DNA of 49,138 nt. Origin: Porphyromonas sp. HMSC065F10 (GTDB taxonomy: Bacteria; Bacteroidota; Bacteroidia; Bacteroidales; Porphyromonadaceae). Position numbers and translations under genes: made by a program. The notes beneath the pieces were generated by a model. The model searched no databases and had not been told where the DNA came from. It saw only the letters and a list, made by a program, of their open reading frames with translations. Location: positions 1 through 49,138 of the forward strand of contig NZ_KV793779.1 of NCBI RefSeq assembly GCF_001808555.1. The letters run 5' to 3'. Position 1 is the first letter of the stretch; every line of letters starts with the position of its first letter. Shown piece by piece: positions 4,681 through 13,226 of the stretch.

Positions 4681-7101
4681 TCAGGAGAAGAGATCATCGA
4701 TCTCCTTGGGGGCTTGCTGGTGGTGTGGCTCTGTGACATCCTCTCTGTCGTACGCGACACCGGCAGCATCGTCTCTGCGACATGGCTCAAAGCCCTCGGG
4801 GAAGGTAAATTTTAGCCCGGGATCAATGCCGAGGGAGGTGTCCTTCTGCAGCTCCTTGTCTCCGTAGATCTTCTGGAAGAACCTCGCCACCACCGGTAGT
4901 GCCAAGCTCGCGCCCTGACCCATACGCATACCATCGAAGTGGATCGATCGGTCCTCGCCGCCTACCCAGCAGCCGGTGCTGAGCTTAGGGGTAAAGCACA
5001 TAAACCATCCGTCCGAATGATTCTGTGTCGTACCGGTCTTCCCTCCCATATCGGCATCTATGCCGTAACGGAAGCGCATCCTGCTGCCGGTACCGCCATT
5101 CATTACTTCACGCATCATATAGAGCGTCTTGTAGGCGGCATCCTCCGGGAGGACCTCGTGGACCTTGGAGGTGAAGTTGGCCACCACATTTCCATACTTA
5201 TCCACAATCTTGGTGACGTAGAGGGGCTCTTGTCGCATTCCTTTTTGGCTAAAAGTGGTGAAGGCTCCCACCATTTCCTCGACCGATATGTCACAAGAGC
5301 CGAGACAGAGGGCGAGGGTCGGCTCTATCGTGCCGGTGACGCCCATACTGTGGAGGTAATTGACGAAGCTAGTGGAGTAGCCGTCACTTGACAGCTGACC
5401 CATAAGCCAGGCGGTGACCCAGTTATCCGAGTGCTTCAGTCCCCATCCGATGGAGACCATCTCGCCGATCATGGAGGAGCCGGCGTTTCGCGGTGTCCAG
5501 ATGGAGCCGTCAGGATTGCGGAGTGCCGGCTGTACGTGAAGCAATTGGTCGCATGGTGTGAAGCCCTCGTTCATCGCCATGGAGTAGAGATAAGGCTTGA
5601 TCGTCGACCCCACCTGACGGCGTCCCTGGGTGACCATGTCGTACTTGAATGTGAGGAAGTCCGGTCCACCGACGTAGGCGCGTACCTCTCCCGTCTCGCT
5701 GTCCATTGCCATGAAGCCGGATCGGAGGATGGTCTTGGCATAGATGATTGAGTCCCTCGGGGTCATCACGGTGTCACGAAGGGTGGTGATGTAGCTGTCT
5801 CCGCTCCGCTCGTAAGCAAATACCTGCATCTCGGTGGGCTTGTCAAAGGAGGCGATGATCTCCTCCTCGGGTACCCCTGCAGCTCGCATGGTGAAGTAGC
5901 GTCCACTCTGACGGATTGACCGGTCGATGATCTTGTCTCGTTCCTGTGGCGTGATGCTATTGGAGAAGGGCGCATTGGCACGACCTGATTTCTCCCGATC
6001 AAAGGCGGGCTGAAGAGTGGAGGCCAAGTGCTCGATCATAGCCGCCTCAGCGTGCTCCTGCATCCGGGTATTGATCCCGGTGTAGATCTTGAGCCCGTCT
6101 GTGTAGATGTCGTAGTTGGAGCCGTCCTCCTTCTTATTCTTTGCACACCAGCCATAGAGCGGATTATTGATCCAGGCGACAGAGTCTCGGCTGTACTGAT
6201 CTCTCTGCCAGTCCGGGTAGTCGCTTCGGCGTGGCTCCTTAGCAGTCATTATCTGGCGGATATACTCCCTGAAGTAGGGTGCAGCTCCGTTGTTGTGGGT
6301 GCGGCGATTGAAGATCAGCTTGATCGGGATCTCCTTGTGCTTGGCAGCCTCCTCCTTGGTGAGGAAGCCCTTCTCGACCATTCGGTCCATCACTAAGTTA
6401 CGCCGGGTAAGAGCGCGCTCCTCATGGCGACGGGGATTGTAGAAGGAGGGATTCTTCACCATAGCCACGAGGAGAGCCGACTCCTCCACCTCCAGATCCT
6501 TAGGTAGCTTACTGAAGTAGGTGAGAGAGGCCTGCTCGATCCCGATGGCATTGTAGAGGAAGTCAAATTGATTGAGGTACAGGCTGATGATCTCCTCCTT
6601 GGAGTAGCGTCGCTCCAGCTCCACCGCTATGACCCACTCGATCGGCTTCTGCAGCGCCCTCTCTATGATATTGTCTGCGTGTGGGGAGTAGAGCTGCTTT
6701 GCGAGCTGCTGGGTGATCGTACTGCCACCGCCGGAGTCCTTGTCGCCCATGATGATGGTGCGGAAGAAGGCCCGCAGTACGCCCATCATGTCGATGCCGC
6801 TGTGGTCGGTAAATCGCTTGTCCTCAGTAGCGATAAGCGCATGGACGAGCGAGGGGGCGAGGTCGTTGTAGTCCGTATGGATTCGGTTATTATCCTGCAG
6901 GGCATAGGTCCCCAGCACCTGGCCATCCTGGCTGATCACCTGTGAGGCGTAGCGGTCGATCGGATTTTGCAGGTCCTCAATCGGGGGCATATAGCCGATG
7001 ATCCCCTTAGAGATCAGGAAAAAGAGGAGTATTACGGCCACGACTCCGGCAGCGAAGATGATCCAGAGCCAGGTGATAAACTTTTTGAAGCCTTGTGACA
7101 T
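4681..7101 (-). CDS. class A penicillin-binding protein (PBP1A-like)
   Basis: Bifunctional peptidoglycan synthase in the inner membrane, 806 residues from the chosen ATG at 7101 (MSQGFKKFITWLW). An N-terminal membrane helix (residues 12-32) is followed by a GT51 transglycosylase domain: EDKRFTDHSGID with catalytic Glu93, GGGSTITQQLAKQLYS, and ELERRYSKEEIISLYLNQ. The transpeptidase domain has nucleophile Ser499 in GSTIKP, the SDN motif in KHSDNWVTAW, and KTGT at Lys688. An upstream ATG at 7173 would add 24 residues not typical of the family. The last codons abut the phage relic array. A TAAATTTG box lies upstream. The gene appears monocistronic. Confidence 0.93.
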   Translation of the reverse strand: MSQGFKKFITWLWIIFAAGVVAVILLFFLISKGIIGYMPPIEDLQNPIDRYASQVISQDGQVLGTYALQDNNRIHTDYNDLAPSLVHALIATEDKRFTDHSGIDMMGVLRAFFRTIIMGDKDSGGGSTITQQLAKQLYSPHADNIIERALQKPIEWVIAVELERRYSKEEIISLYLNQFDFLYNAIGIEQASLTYFSKLPKDLEVEESALLVAMVKNPSFYNPRRHEERALTRRNLVMDRMVEKGFLTKEEAAKHKEIPIKLIFNRRTHNNGAAPYFREYIRQIMTAKEPRRSDYPDWQRDQYSRDSVAWINNPLYGWCAKNKKEDGSNYDIYTDGLKIYTGINTRMQEHAEAAMIEHLASTLQPAFDREKSGRANAPFSNSITPQERDKIIDRSIRQSGRYFTMRAAGVPEEEIIASFDKPTEMQVFAYERSGDSYITTLRDTVMTPRDSIIYAKTILRSGFMAMDSETGEVRAYVGGPDFLTFKYDMVTQGRRQVGSTIKPYLYSMAMNEGFTPCDQLLHVQPALRNPDGSIWTPRNAGSSMIGEMVSIGWGLKHSDNWVTAWLMGQLSSDGYSTSFVNYLHSMGVTGTIEPTLALCLGSCDISVEEMVGAFTTFSQKGMRQEPLYVTKIVDKYGNVVANFTSKVHEVLPEDAAYKTLYMMREVMNGGTGSRMRFRYGIDADMGGKTGTTQNHSDGWFMCFTPKLSTGCWVGGEDRSIHFDGMRMGQGASLALPVVARFFQKIYGDKELQKDTSLGIDPGLKFTFPEGFEPCRRDDAAGVAYDREDVTEPHHQQAPKEIDDLFS

Positions 7102-7195
7102 GACGATGAGTATATCAAGTATCCGTGCTTGAGGCGGATAAGTCCATTCTAATTCATAGGCCCTCAACCTCAATGTGAAGACCTAATTGGTGCGC

Positions 7196-7203
7196 CAAAT
7201 TTA
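7196..7203 (-). promoter_or_regulatory. PBP1A gene -7 box
   Basis: TAAATTTG on the minus strand matches TAnnTTTG. TTGG lies about 24 bases further upstream, slightly wide of the usual spacing. The predicted start site near 7189 leaves a leader of about 90 bases to the ATG at 7101. Confidence 0.45.
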
Positions 7204-7354
7204 CCACTTTTCGCTCACTCTGTCCTCCTCCAATCTCAAGGGCTGAGTCATCGCTGCCATGAGAGTAGGGTACCCACTTTTTCACTTCCCGTTCATAACG
7301 ATCATTGCGGAGAGGCTTGTGGCTAACCATTGTGAAAATATTTGCTTACAGCTA

Positions 7355-7385
7355 TTGGCTAAGTCGGTAAATAGTCTTACCTTTG
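7355..7385 (+). promoter_or_regulatory. tRNA-Gln promoter
   Basis: TTG at 7355-7357, 20 bases, then TACCTTTG at 7378-7385: a good Bacteroidetes promoter. Transcription would begin about 12 bases before the tRNA. Confidence 0.75.
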
Positions 7386-7404
7386 CAACGTCAAAGAGAC
7401 ACAA

Positions 7405-7476
7405 TGTCCTATGGTGTAATTGGCAACACGCAAGATTCTGGCTCTTGAATTTAAGGTTCGAGTCCTTATAGGACAA
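7405..7476 (+). tRNA. tRNA-Gln (anticodon CTG)
   Basis: Full cloverleaf. The acceptor arm TGTCCTA (7405-7411) pairs with TAGGACA (7469-7475), with discriminator A at 7476. The anticodon stem CAAGA/TCTTG encloses the loop TTCTGGC, so the anticodon is CTG, reading CAG. The T arm TAAGG-TTCGAGT-CCTTA is perfect. CCA is not encoded. The starting U-A pair is usual for glutamine tRNAs in this phylum. Confidence 0.93.
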
Positions 7477-7484
7477 CTGACGAG

Positions 7485-7518
7485 ACGACCCTACTGCAGA
7501 TGCGGTGGGGTCGTTTTG
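7485..7518 (+). terminator. tRNA-Gln terminator
   Basis: ACGACCC pairs with GGGTCGT around an AT/GC loop and is followed by TTTT. It ends the tRNA transcript just before the convergent DUF2851 gene. Confidence 0.75.
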
Positions 7519-7528
7519 CTTGTCAGGT

Positions 7529-8815
7529 CTATGTAGACTGACCGCTCTGTGGCAGTGTGCGGAGCAGCTCAAAGAGGCGGATCGCCATTGGGCAGCTGAG
7601 GCAGTGGTAGGGGATGCAGTGGTTGGTGTAGAGCTCCAGCATACACTGGGTGTCGAGGGCGTTAGTCGCCGTGATGCCATACCGGCTGAAGAGGTCGATG
7701 TAACTATTGCGCTCGGGAGGGAGCTCCCGCAGCCGGTCGAGTGCAGCCTCCTTGCCCGCATGTGAGCCACTCCACTCCGCATAGTAATAGACGGTGGGGA
7801 TGATGGCGTTGATCATCAAGATCCGGATCAGGCTGTCGCCTATTGCTCCTATCTTGCGAGCTGACGGCTGACCGAAGTCGAGGTGAGACTGCCAGTAGGG
7901 TGAGGGCTTCACCCGTAGCAGGTGATCAAGCCTCTCCCAGTCCCTCGTGGTGACAGCCCCCATTAGCTCGTCCTCGTGGTGGAAGATCTGAGCCGCCACG
8001 GATAGCATCCGAGCGGGATAGGCGGCAGGGCGTAACCTCAGCTTGCGAAACTTCCCCTCCCCGATCGGTGTAAGGTCAAAGGCTGAGCGGTAGAATAGAT
8101 ACTCCTCGGTCAGCTGCACCTCGTACTCATCTCGTGGGGCGGTGGTATGGAGAAGCCCCGCTTGTCCAAGCAGTATCGCCTCCAGGGCCGTAGGGTCGGA
8201 GGCGTGGCGCTTGAGGGCTCTGTAGGGGATGCTTCGGGCGGTCTCCTCCATAGGGTCGTTGTTGCGGTGACAGCCGAGGTAGCGCATGATAGAGCGGAAG
8301 AGGAAGGCATTGACCCCGCCCTCATCGACAGGACCTGCAGCCATTCGCTCCACCCTATTGTGCATCCGCTCATGGATGAGTGGTCGGAAGCAACTCCTGA
8401 TCTCATCGATGCTGATCTCGGTGATCTCGGGTGTGCAGCGGAGGGAGCGGCCACTCACCTGTAGCTCTGTCATCCGGTCTACCGACTCCTTGCTGAGGCG
8501 CAGCACCCCACAGGGCACTCTCTCGCCTCTCTGGTCATACACCTCTCTGTCGTCCTCCAGGACAACGTGGAGTATGAGGTCGGTGTAGCGTGGGTCGGAG
8601 TCGTGACCGTGTGCGTACCAGTCGGAGGCGCGCAGGTGCAGCTCTACGCTGCCTACCCATAGGATACTCCCTAAGCGAATACGTGCCATGGTGAAGTCAG
8701 GCCCATCGGAGCCATTCTGCACTCCGACACTCTCCACCTCAACCTGCTGACCCCGAACGGTGAGGTCATCAAAGAGCCGATTGCTCCAGCAGTATTGCAG
8801 TATATCCTCAGTCAC
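7529..8815 (-). CDS. DUF2851 family protein
   Basis: A 428-residue protein of the DUF2851 family, which is nearly confined to Bacteroidetes and has no established function. Typical segments are MTEDILQYCWSNRLFDDLTV, NGSDGPDFTMARIRLGSILW, GSVELHLRASDWYAHGHDSD and YTDLILHVVLEDDREV. The Asp and His residues in SDWYxHGHDxD could bind metal, but that is speculation. There is no signal peptide. It starts six bases after the stop of the GH31 gene on the same strand, so the two may be co-transcribed; the functional link is unclear. The length is normal for the family. Confidence 0.85.
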   Translation of the reverse strand: MTEDILQYCWSNRLFDDLTVRGQQVEVESVGVQNGSDGPDFTMARIRLGSILWVGSVELHLRASDWYAHGHDSDPRYTDLILHVVLEDDREVYDQRGERVPCGVLRLSKESVDRMTELQVSGRSLRCTPEITEISIDEIRSCFRPLIHERMHNRVERMAAGPVDEGGVNAFLFRSIMRYLGCHRNNDPMEETARSIPYRALKRHASDPTALEAILLGQAGLLHTTAPRDEYEVQLTEEYLFYRSAFDLTPIGEGKFRKLRLRPAAYPARMLSVAAQIFHHEDELMGAVTTRDWERLDHLLRVKPSPYWQSHLDFGQPSARKIGAIGDSLIRILMINAIIPTVYYYAEWSGSHAGKEAALDRLRELPPERNSYIDLFSRYGITATNALDTQCMLELYTNHCIPYHCLSCPMAIRLFELLRTLPQSGQST

Positions 8816-8821
8816 TCCTAT

Positions 8822-11800
8822 TTATTTTGAGAGTGGATCGATGCTATTGAGGTTTCGGTCCACCAGCAGTGCGTCCACAGCCTCCGGCGTCCAGCTGCCG
8901 GACTTCAGTGCGCGGAATGTGATCTCAAAGAGGTCACCATCCTCAAGGAGGAAGTTATTTCCCCTATTGACGAAGGTGGGGAGGAGCTCCTTGGACCCAT
9001 CGCTGTGGAGTCGGTCGTAAGAGAGATTGACCAGATCCTTCATCCCGATGAGCCGCATGCCGACATTGCGGACAAGGGTCGCATCGTAGGGTAGGGCAAG
9101 GCTAAGGGCATTGACCTGCTTCAGATCGTTTCCGGTGACAAGGATCTTGATCTCCTCACCTTCGGTAAAGGTGGTCCGGTCTGTTGAGAGGGTCAGGCGT
9201 CCGCTCACCACCTTGCTTGACGGGTAGACCCCGCCATCAAGGACCGTCCCTACTGTGGAGATGTCGTAGGCATCGATCAGACCATTTTTATTGATGTCCC
9301 CGATCGAGATATAGCCAAAGTCGGCATCCTTTGTCCTCAGACCTACATAGTTTGTATAGGAAGTAAAGTCGTTCTCGTCAATCTTTCCATCGCGATTGAT
9401 ATCGCCCTGTAGTCGCAGGGTACTTCCCGGCACTTTGTAGACGTACAGCTCCTGCCCGGAGCCATATTTACCGACTCCCTCAGTGATGTGGAGACGGAGG
9501 TAGCGCGCCTCCGGCTTTTCAGCGAAAGTAAAGGTCTTCATCGACCCGTCTTGACTCCAGCTGAAGGGCTGCTCAGCAGACCAGCTCTTCCGATCCTCAG
9601 AGTAGGCGATGGTCCCCTTGAGGAGTGTGCCATTGCCCGCATCGGGTCGGGGGTAGTACTCCATAGAGTCAAGCCGGGCGACCCCTCTGAGGTCCAGGGT
9701 GAGGTCAAAGGGGGTCGCCTCCTTACTCCACTCGGTATGCCAGGTGGTGGACTTGTCTCCGTCGAAGAGCTTGGAAACGCCCTGACCGGACTGGTTGGGG
9801 ACGGAGGTGGTGGCGACGATGTCCTTGATCGCATTCTCGTACGGGTCCTTGGCCGTCCGGAGGGTGAGCAGAGACCAGTCCGATGTGCCATCGCTATTGA
9901 CGGCTCTCAGTCGCAGGGTATACTCTGTCTCCGGCTCCAGCTCCTCAAGGGTGAAGTGCTCGCCAAGGATCGTCGAGTAAAGCACCGACCCGAGCTCTAT
10001 CTCATAGAAGTCTGCCCCCTTCACTGCACTCCAGTGGGGAGTTAAAGTGTAGGCATTCATCAAGCTCTCCTCGGGTGACAGCTTGGGCGCCTGGAGCCGA
10101 CCCGTATGGCGATAAAAGTGGTTTGGCTGGTTGAGTGTATAGCCATCGACTGCTACCCGGATCGGCTCAGTGGTGGTATCGACCTTATCCAGCTTGATCA
10201 GCACTACAGGATTTCCCTTGACGCTAATCTGAGATGCTTCGGATCCCTTGGTGCTGTAGCGATTGAGCTCCGGTGACTCGTCGTAGAGGAATACCCCTCC
10301 CTTGGCTTCCTCGTAATCTGCACGACTTGTCACCTCTCGCAGGAGTATCGGTCGACCATTTACAGAGACAGATACAGCAGCGGGCTTCTGTGAGATACTT
10401 AGTCTGATCTCTGTCGTCTTGAGGGGCTTAAAGCCCTTGTAACCTCCATTCGTACAGCCTATGTCAAAGGTGAGCCGATCCCCGCTCATATTGAGAGTCA
10501 GCGGTGTGCGGACGGAGGCTCCCTCCGTATAGGCTACCGTGCGCCCATCGTCATCGTATTCAGTGAAAGAGCCATCCGCTCCTCCGTAGAGCGCATAGCC
10601 CCGGAAGTCCTTTTGGGCCTTGCTTATCTGATTGAATGGATGGGTGTATGGGAGTATGGCGCCGGCCTTGACGAAGACGGGGAGCTTCCAGAGTGGGGCA
10701 TCGAAGCAATTGATCACCCGTCCGCCCTCGTAGGGCTCGCCGGTGAAGAGGTCATACCAGAGACCGACCGGCAGGTAAATGCCGTGCCTGAGATCATTTC
10801 CCTCCTTGTCAGGAGCCGTCTCCTTGTATATAGGTGCGATGAGTAGACTCGGCCCGAGGAGGAACTGGTACTTCGTCGCACTCCCAAGGGTATAGGGTGA
10901 CGCTTCCTCGTAAAACATCGGACGCATCAGCGGTGTCCCATCCAACGTCTCATACGCACAGCTATACATATACGGCAGGAGGGCAGACTTGAACTTCAGG
11001 TAAGATCGGTTGATCGAGGTGGCCGGCTCCCCCAGTGCCATGGGGTACTTAGGGTTGGTACCCCAGCCATCCATATTGAGCTGAATGGGAGTGAAAGCCT
11101 TCCACTGATAGTCTCGGACATTCACCGGGAGGTTGCCTCCGCCGAAGATCCCGTCCATATCGGAGCTGATAAAGGGCATCCCCGAGAGACCGCTGCCGAT
11201 GTAGGTCGGTATGTGGAAGCGTATGTACTCCCAGTCGCCACCGGTCTGATCACCCGACCAGACAGTGCCGTAGCGCTGTGTCCCTGCCCATCCGTCCAGT
11301 GTGATGATGAATGGGCGAGCTCCACTGCCCTCACGGGTCATGATCTCGGCAGCATCGGCAATCCCATTGAGACCAAAGGAGTAGCCTGCTCCTACCCATG
11401 CCACGTCAGTCTTGAGTACCCTTACACCTGCTGTCCCTACCTCTTTATTGAGGTCCCTCTGCAGTAGTGGCTCTATGCCCTCGACCGGATGGAGGTCGCT
11501 CTGAGTCCAGAGTCCGATCTCTACACCATGCTTGTGAGCGTATGCGCCATACTGTCTGAGGTTCTCAATGTTTCCGTCCAGTGAGTCCTCCTGCCCATAG
11601 CCGGCTCCGTAGCCATCGTTGGGCAGCACCCAGCCAAGCGGCATATCGTGCCGGGCGTAGCGGTCGATCACCGCACGGGCGGAGAAGAGGTAGTTGTCCC
11701 GCTCCCCATTGAGCGACTCCTTGATACCGCCATTATCCTTCTGGTTCTCGATATAGCGCTTCCCATCCTCCATAAGGATCCCCTTACCCTGCTCTGAGGT

Positions 11801-12631
11801 CTCCAGCCAGTAGTCGCGGTTGTAGGCATTGAGGTGACCCTCGAGGTAGCCAAACTTTGGCACCAATGCCGGTCTCCCTGTCAGAGTGTAGTAGTCTGAG
11901 ATAAGCTTATCAGGCGTGTCGCTCACCATGAGGAAGAAGTCTAAGTAGTCCTGACTGTGCTGTAGGGCAACCTGATCCTTGGTCTCCTCGCCAAAGTCGT
12001 ACCTCCCGGGGCGGAAGGTGTACGTCAGGATCCCATAGCCGGCTGTACTCCAGTAGAAAGGAGTAGGGGAAGCCACTCCTCCATCGACCCAATTATTGGT
12101 GTTCTCAATGGCAATAGACTGTCCACGATGAGAGAAACGACCATTTTGCACACCTCCCCCATAGAAGTATTCGTGCTCTCCCATGGAGAGGAAGAGTGCG
12201 CTTGACGCATCCTTAAAAATCGGAGCTCTCAACTCTTTGACAACACCCTTGCCACTTCGCAGGTCGGTCACGCTCATAAGACCGGTTCTCAGCCCCGTGG
12301 TGATAGAGACCGCATCGGTGGAGACCACCGGATTGCCCGATCGGTCTGTGCTAATGGAGATCCGGAAGGGAGTGGCGCTTCTCGGGTGACTGACCAATAT
12401 CGCTGCCGGCGGCTCCGAGAGAGGATCGCGAAGCGGTCTGCCCTTGGGGTCCTGATAGATCCTGACGATATGATCGCTGTAGAAGTCCAGCACCCTCGCC
12501 TGCCCATTATCCATCGTGATAGTGATCGTGGATGGACCTGTCGGCTCGCATCGTGTGACTGTCTGACCCTGAGAGGCAAGGCTCAGGATGAGGGCGAGTG
12601 TAGCTAAGATCAGTCGTGGAGAACGTCTCAT
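8822..12631 (-). CDS. secreted GH31 glycosidase with F5/8C, dockerin and cohesin-like modules
   Basis: A 1269-residue alpha-glycoside hydrolase of family 31, exported by a signal peptide ending near residue 22 (SLASQGQ). Order of modules: GH31 N-terminal beta domain (about 30-230); TIM barrel (about 250-600) with nucleophile Asp409 in LKTDVAW and acid/base Asp461 in WSGDQTGGDW; C-terminal beta domains to about 830; fibronectin type III-like (840-910); F5/8 type C carbohydrate-binding (925-1060); type I dockerin (1070-1140) with GDINRDGKIDENDF and GDINKNGLIDAYDI; cohesin-like domain to the end. No type IX secretion C-terminal signal is seen. The substrate is not readable; alpha-glucosidase, xylosidase and alpha-N-acetylgalactosaminidase are all possible. 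It heads a probable two-gene unit with the DUF2851 gene. Confidence 0.88.
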   Translation of the reverse strand: MRRSPRLILATLALILSLASQGQTVTRCEPTGPSTITITMDNGQARVLDFYSDHIVRIYQDPKGRPLRDPLSEPPAAILVSHPRSATPFRISISTDRSGNPVVSTDAVSITTGLRTGLMSVTDLRSGKGVVKELRAPIFKDASSALFLSMGEHEYFYGGGVQNGRFSHRGQSIAIENTNNWVDGGVASPTPFYWSTAGYGILTYTFRPGRYDFGEETKDQVALQHSQDYLDFFLMVSDTPDKLISDYYTLTGRPALVPKFGYLEGHLNAYNRDYWLETSEQGKGILMEDGKRYIENQKDNGGIKESLNGERDNYLFSARAVIDRYARHDMPLGWVLPNDGYGAGYGQEDSLDGNIENLRQYGAYAHKHGVEIGLWTQSDLHPVEGIEPLLQRDLNKEVGTAGVRVLKTDVAWVGAGYSFGLNGIADAAEIMTREGSGARPFIITLDGWAGTQRYGTVWSGDQTGGDWEYIRFHIPTYIGSGLSGMPFISSDMDGIFGGGNLPVNVRDYQWKAFTPIQLNMDGWGTNPKYPMALGEPATSINRSYLKFKSALLPYMYSCAYETLDGTPLMRPMFYEEASPYTLGSATKYQFLLGPSLLIAPIYKETAPDKEGNDLRHGIYLPVGLWYDLFTGEPYEGGRVINCFDAPLWKLPVFVKAGAILPYTHPFNQISKAQKDFRGYALYGGADGSFTEYDDDGRTVAYTEGASVRTPLTLNMSGDRLTFDIGCTNGGYKGFKPLKTTEIRLSISQKPAAVSVSVNGRPILLREVTSRADYEEAKGGVFLYDESPELNRYSTKGSEASQISVKGNPVVLIKLDKVDTTTEPIRVAVDGYTLNQPNHFYRHTGRLQAPKLSPEESLMNAYTLTPHWSAVKGADFYEIELGSVLYSTILGEHFTLEELEPETEYTLRLRAVNSDGTSDWSLLTLRTAKDPYENAIKDIVATTSVPNQSGQGVSKLFDGDKSTTWHTEWSKEATPFDLTLDLRGVARLDSMEYYPRPDAGNGTLLKGTIAYSEDRKSWSAEQPFSWSQDGSMKTFTFAEKPEARYLRLHITEGVGKYGSGQELYVYKVPGSTLRLQGDINRDGKIDENDFTSYTNYVGLRTKDADFGYISIGDINKNGLIDAYDISTVGTVLDGGVYPSSKVVSGRLTLSTDRTTFTEGEEIKILVTGNDLKQVNALSLALPYDATLVRNVGMRLIGMKDLVNLSYDRLHSDGSKELLPTFVNRGNNFLLEDGDLFEITFRALKSGSWTPEAVDALLVDRNLNSIDPLSK

Positions 12632-12686
12632 GGTTTATCTATTGAATTTGGTGTCAAAGTAAAAGAACCCCGATGGGATCTGTATA

Positions 12687-12694
12687 CAAAGGTA
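12687..12694 (-). promoter_or_regulatory. possible GH31 gene -7 box
   Basis: TACCTTTG on the minus strand, about 55 bases before the ATG at 12631. No TTG is seen at the ideal -33 spacing, so this is a partial match. The 595-base gap to the next gene (12632-13226) otherwise holds the palindrome triad at 12907-12966, the LysM-gene promoter near 13150, and no coding frame I would support. Confidence 0.4.
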
Positions 12695-12906
12695 CCAATA
12701 TTCGCCTGTGTCCTCTCGCTTCGGACTGACCCCGGCACAGGGGTTACGGCTAATCCGCATTGATGTACCGGGAGGAGGAAACGGAGGCTGTGGGTGGTGG
12801 CAAAAGTTTCCTTAGGCTCTAACTGCTTCCTCGTCTACCATCTATAGCCTTTGCTGCGGAGCCCATAAGAGACGGGTGTCCAATGCCCGATGGATAGGGG
12901 CTCGAT

Positions 12907-12966
12907 CTAATACCGATATTAGTGAAGTCTAATATCGGTATTAGGCGTCACTAATATCGGTATTAG
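12907..12966. repeat. palindrome triad, locus 1
   Basis: Three 16-bp elements separated by 6-bp spacers: CTAATACCGATATTAG (12907-12922), CTAATATCGGTATTAG (12929-12944) and CTAATATCGGTATTAG (12951-12966). The first is the exact reverse complement of the other two, and each element is itself nearly palindromic. The period is exactly 22 bp. The same geometry recurs at 34309-34368. It lies between divergently transcribed genes (GH31 and LysM). It could be a regulator-binding array or a REP-like element. Confidence 0.85.
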
Positions 12967-13110
12967 AGATTTCCATGAGGAGAGGGCTGCTTGGGTAGGG
13001 GTGACGCACTCGGTGAGAAGGCTTGATGGTGCGACCCTCTTGCTGGTGTTTCGTTTCCTATTCTTCAGAATGAGTTGAGTGGCTTCTGTACCACTCAAGT
13101 GCGTGACCCC

Positions 13111-13126
13111 TCAATCCCGGTATTAG
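13111..13126. promoter_or_regulatory. single degenerate copy of the 16-bp palindrome
   Basis: TCAATCCCGGTATTAG: the right half (CGGTATTAG) matches the triad elements and the left half has drifted. It lies immediately upstream of the -33 element of the LysM gene promoter, where an operator might sit. Confidence 0.45.
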
Positions 13127-13128
13127 AA

Positions 13129-13161
13129 TTGTGGCAGAAAGGGGGCAATTCATTACCTTTG
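13129..13161 (+). promoter_or_regulatory. LysM operon promoter
   Basis: TTG at 13129-13131, 22 bases, then TACCTTTG at 13154-13161. It places the transcript start near 13168. This is why I reject the GTG at 13131 as the start of the next gene and choose the ATG at 13227. Confidence 0.6.
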
Positions 13162-13226
13162 TGCCATCACCGAAGAGTGGCGCCTATGCGCTGTGTACCT
13201 ATCCTAATAGTAGTATTGTATCCAAG

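Noticed and set aside
7102-7173. PBP1A start at 7173
   Set aside because: The added 24 residues are charged and precede a typical short cytoplasmic segment; family members start near MSQGFKKF.
8822-9180. Type IX secretion C-terminal domain on the GH31 protein
   Set aside because: The C-terminus is cohesin-like and lacks the conserved end motifs of T9SS substrates.
13131-13226. GTG start at 13131 extending the LysM protein by 32 residues
   Set aside because: The extension contains a TACCTTTG promoter box and would place an unlikely sequence before a good signal peptide.
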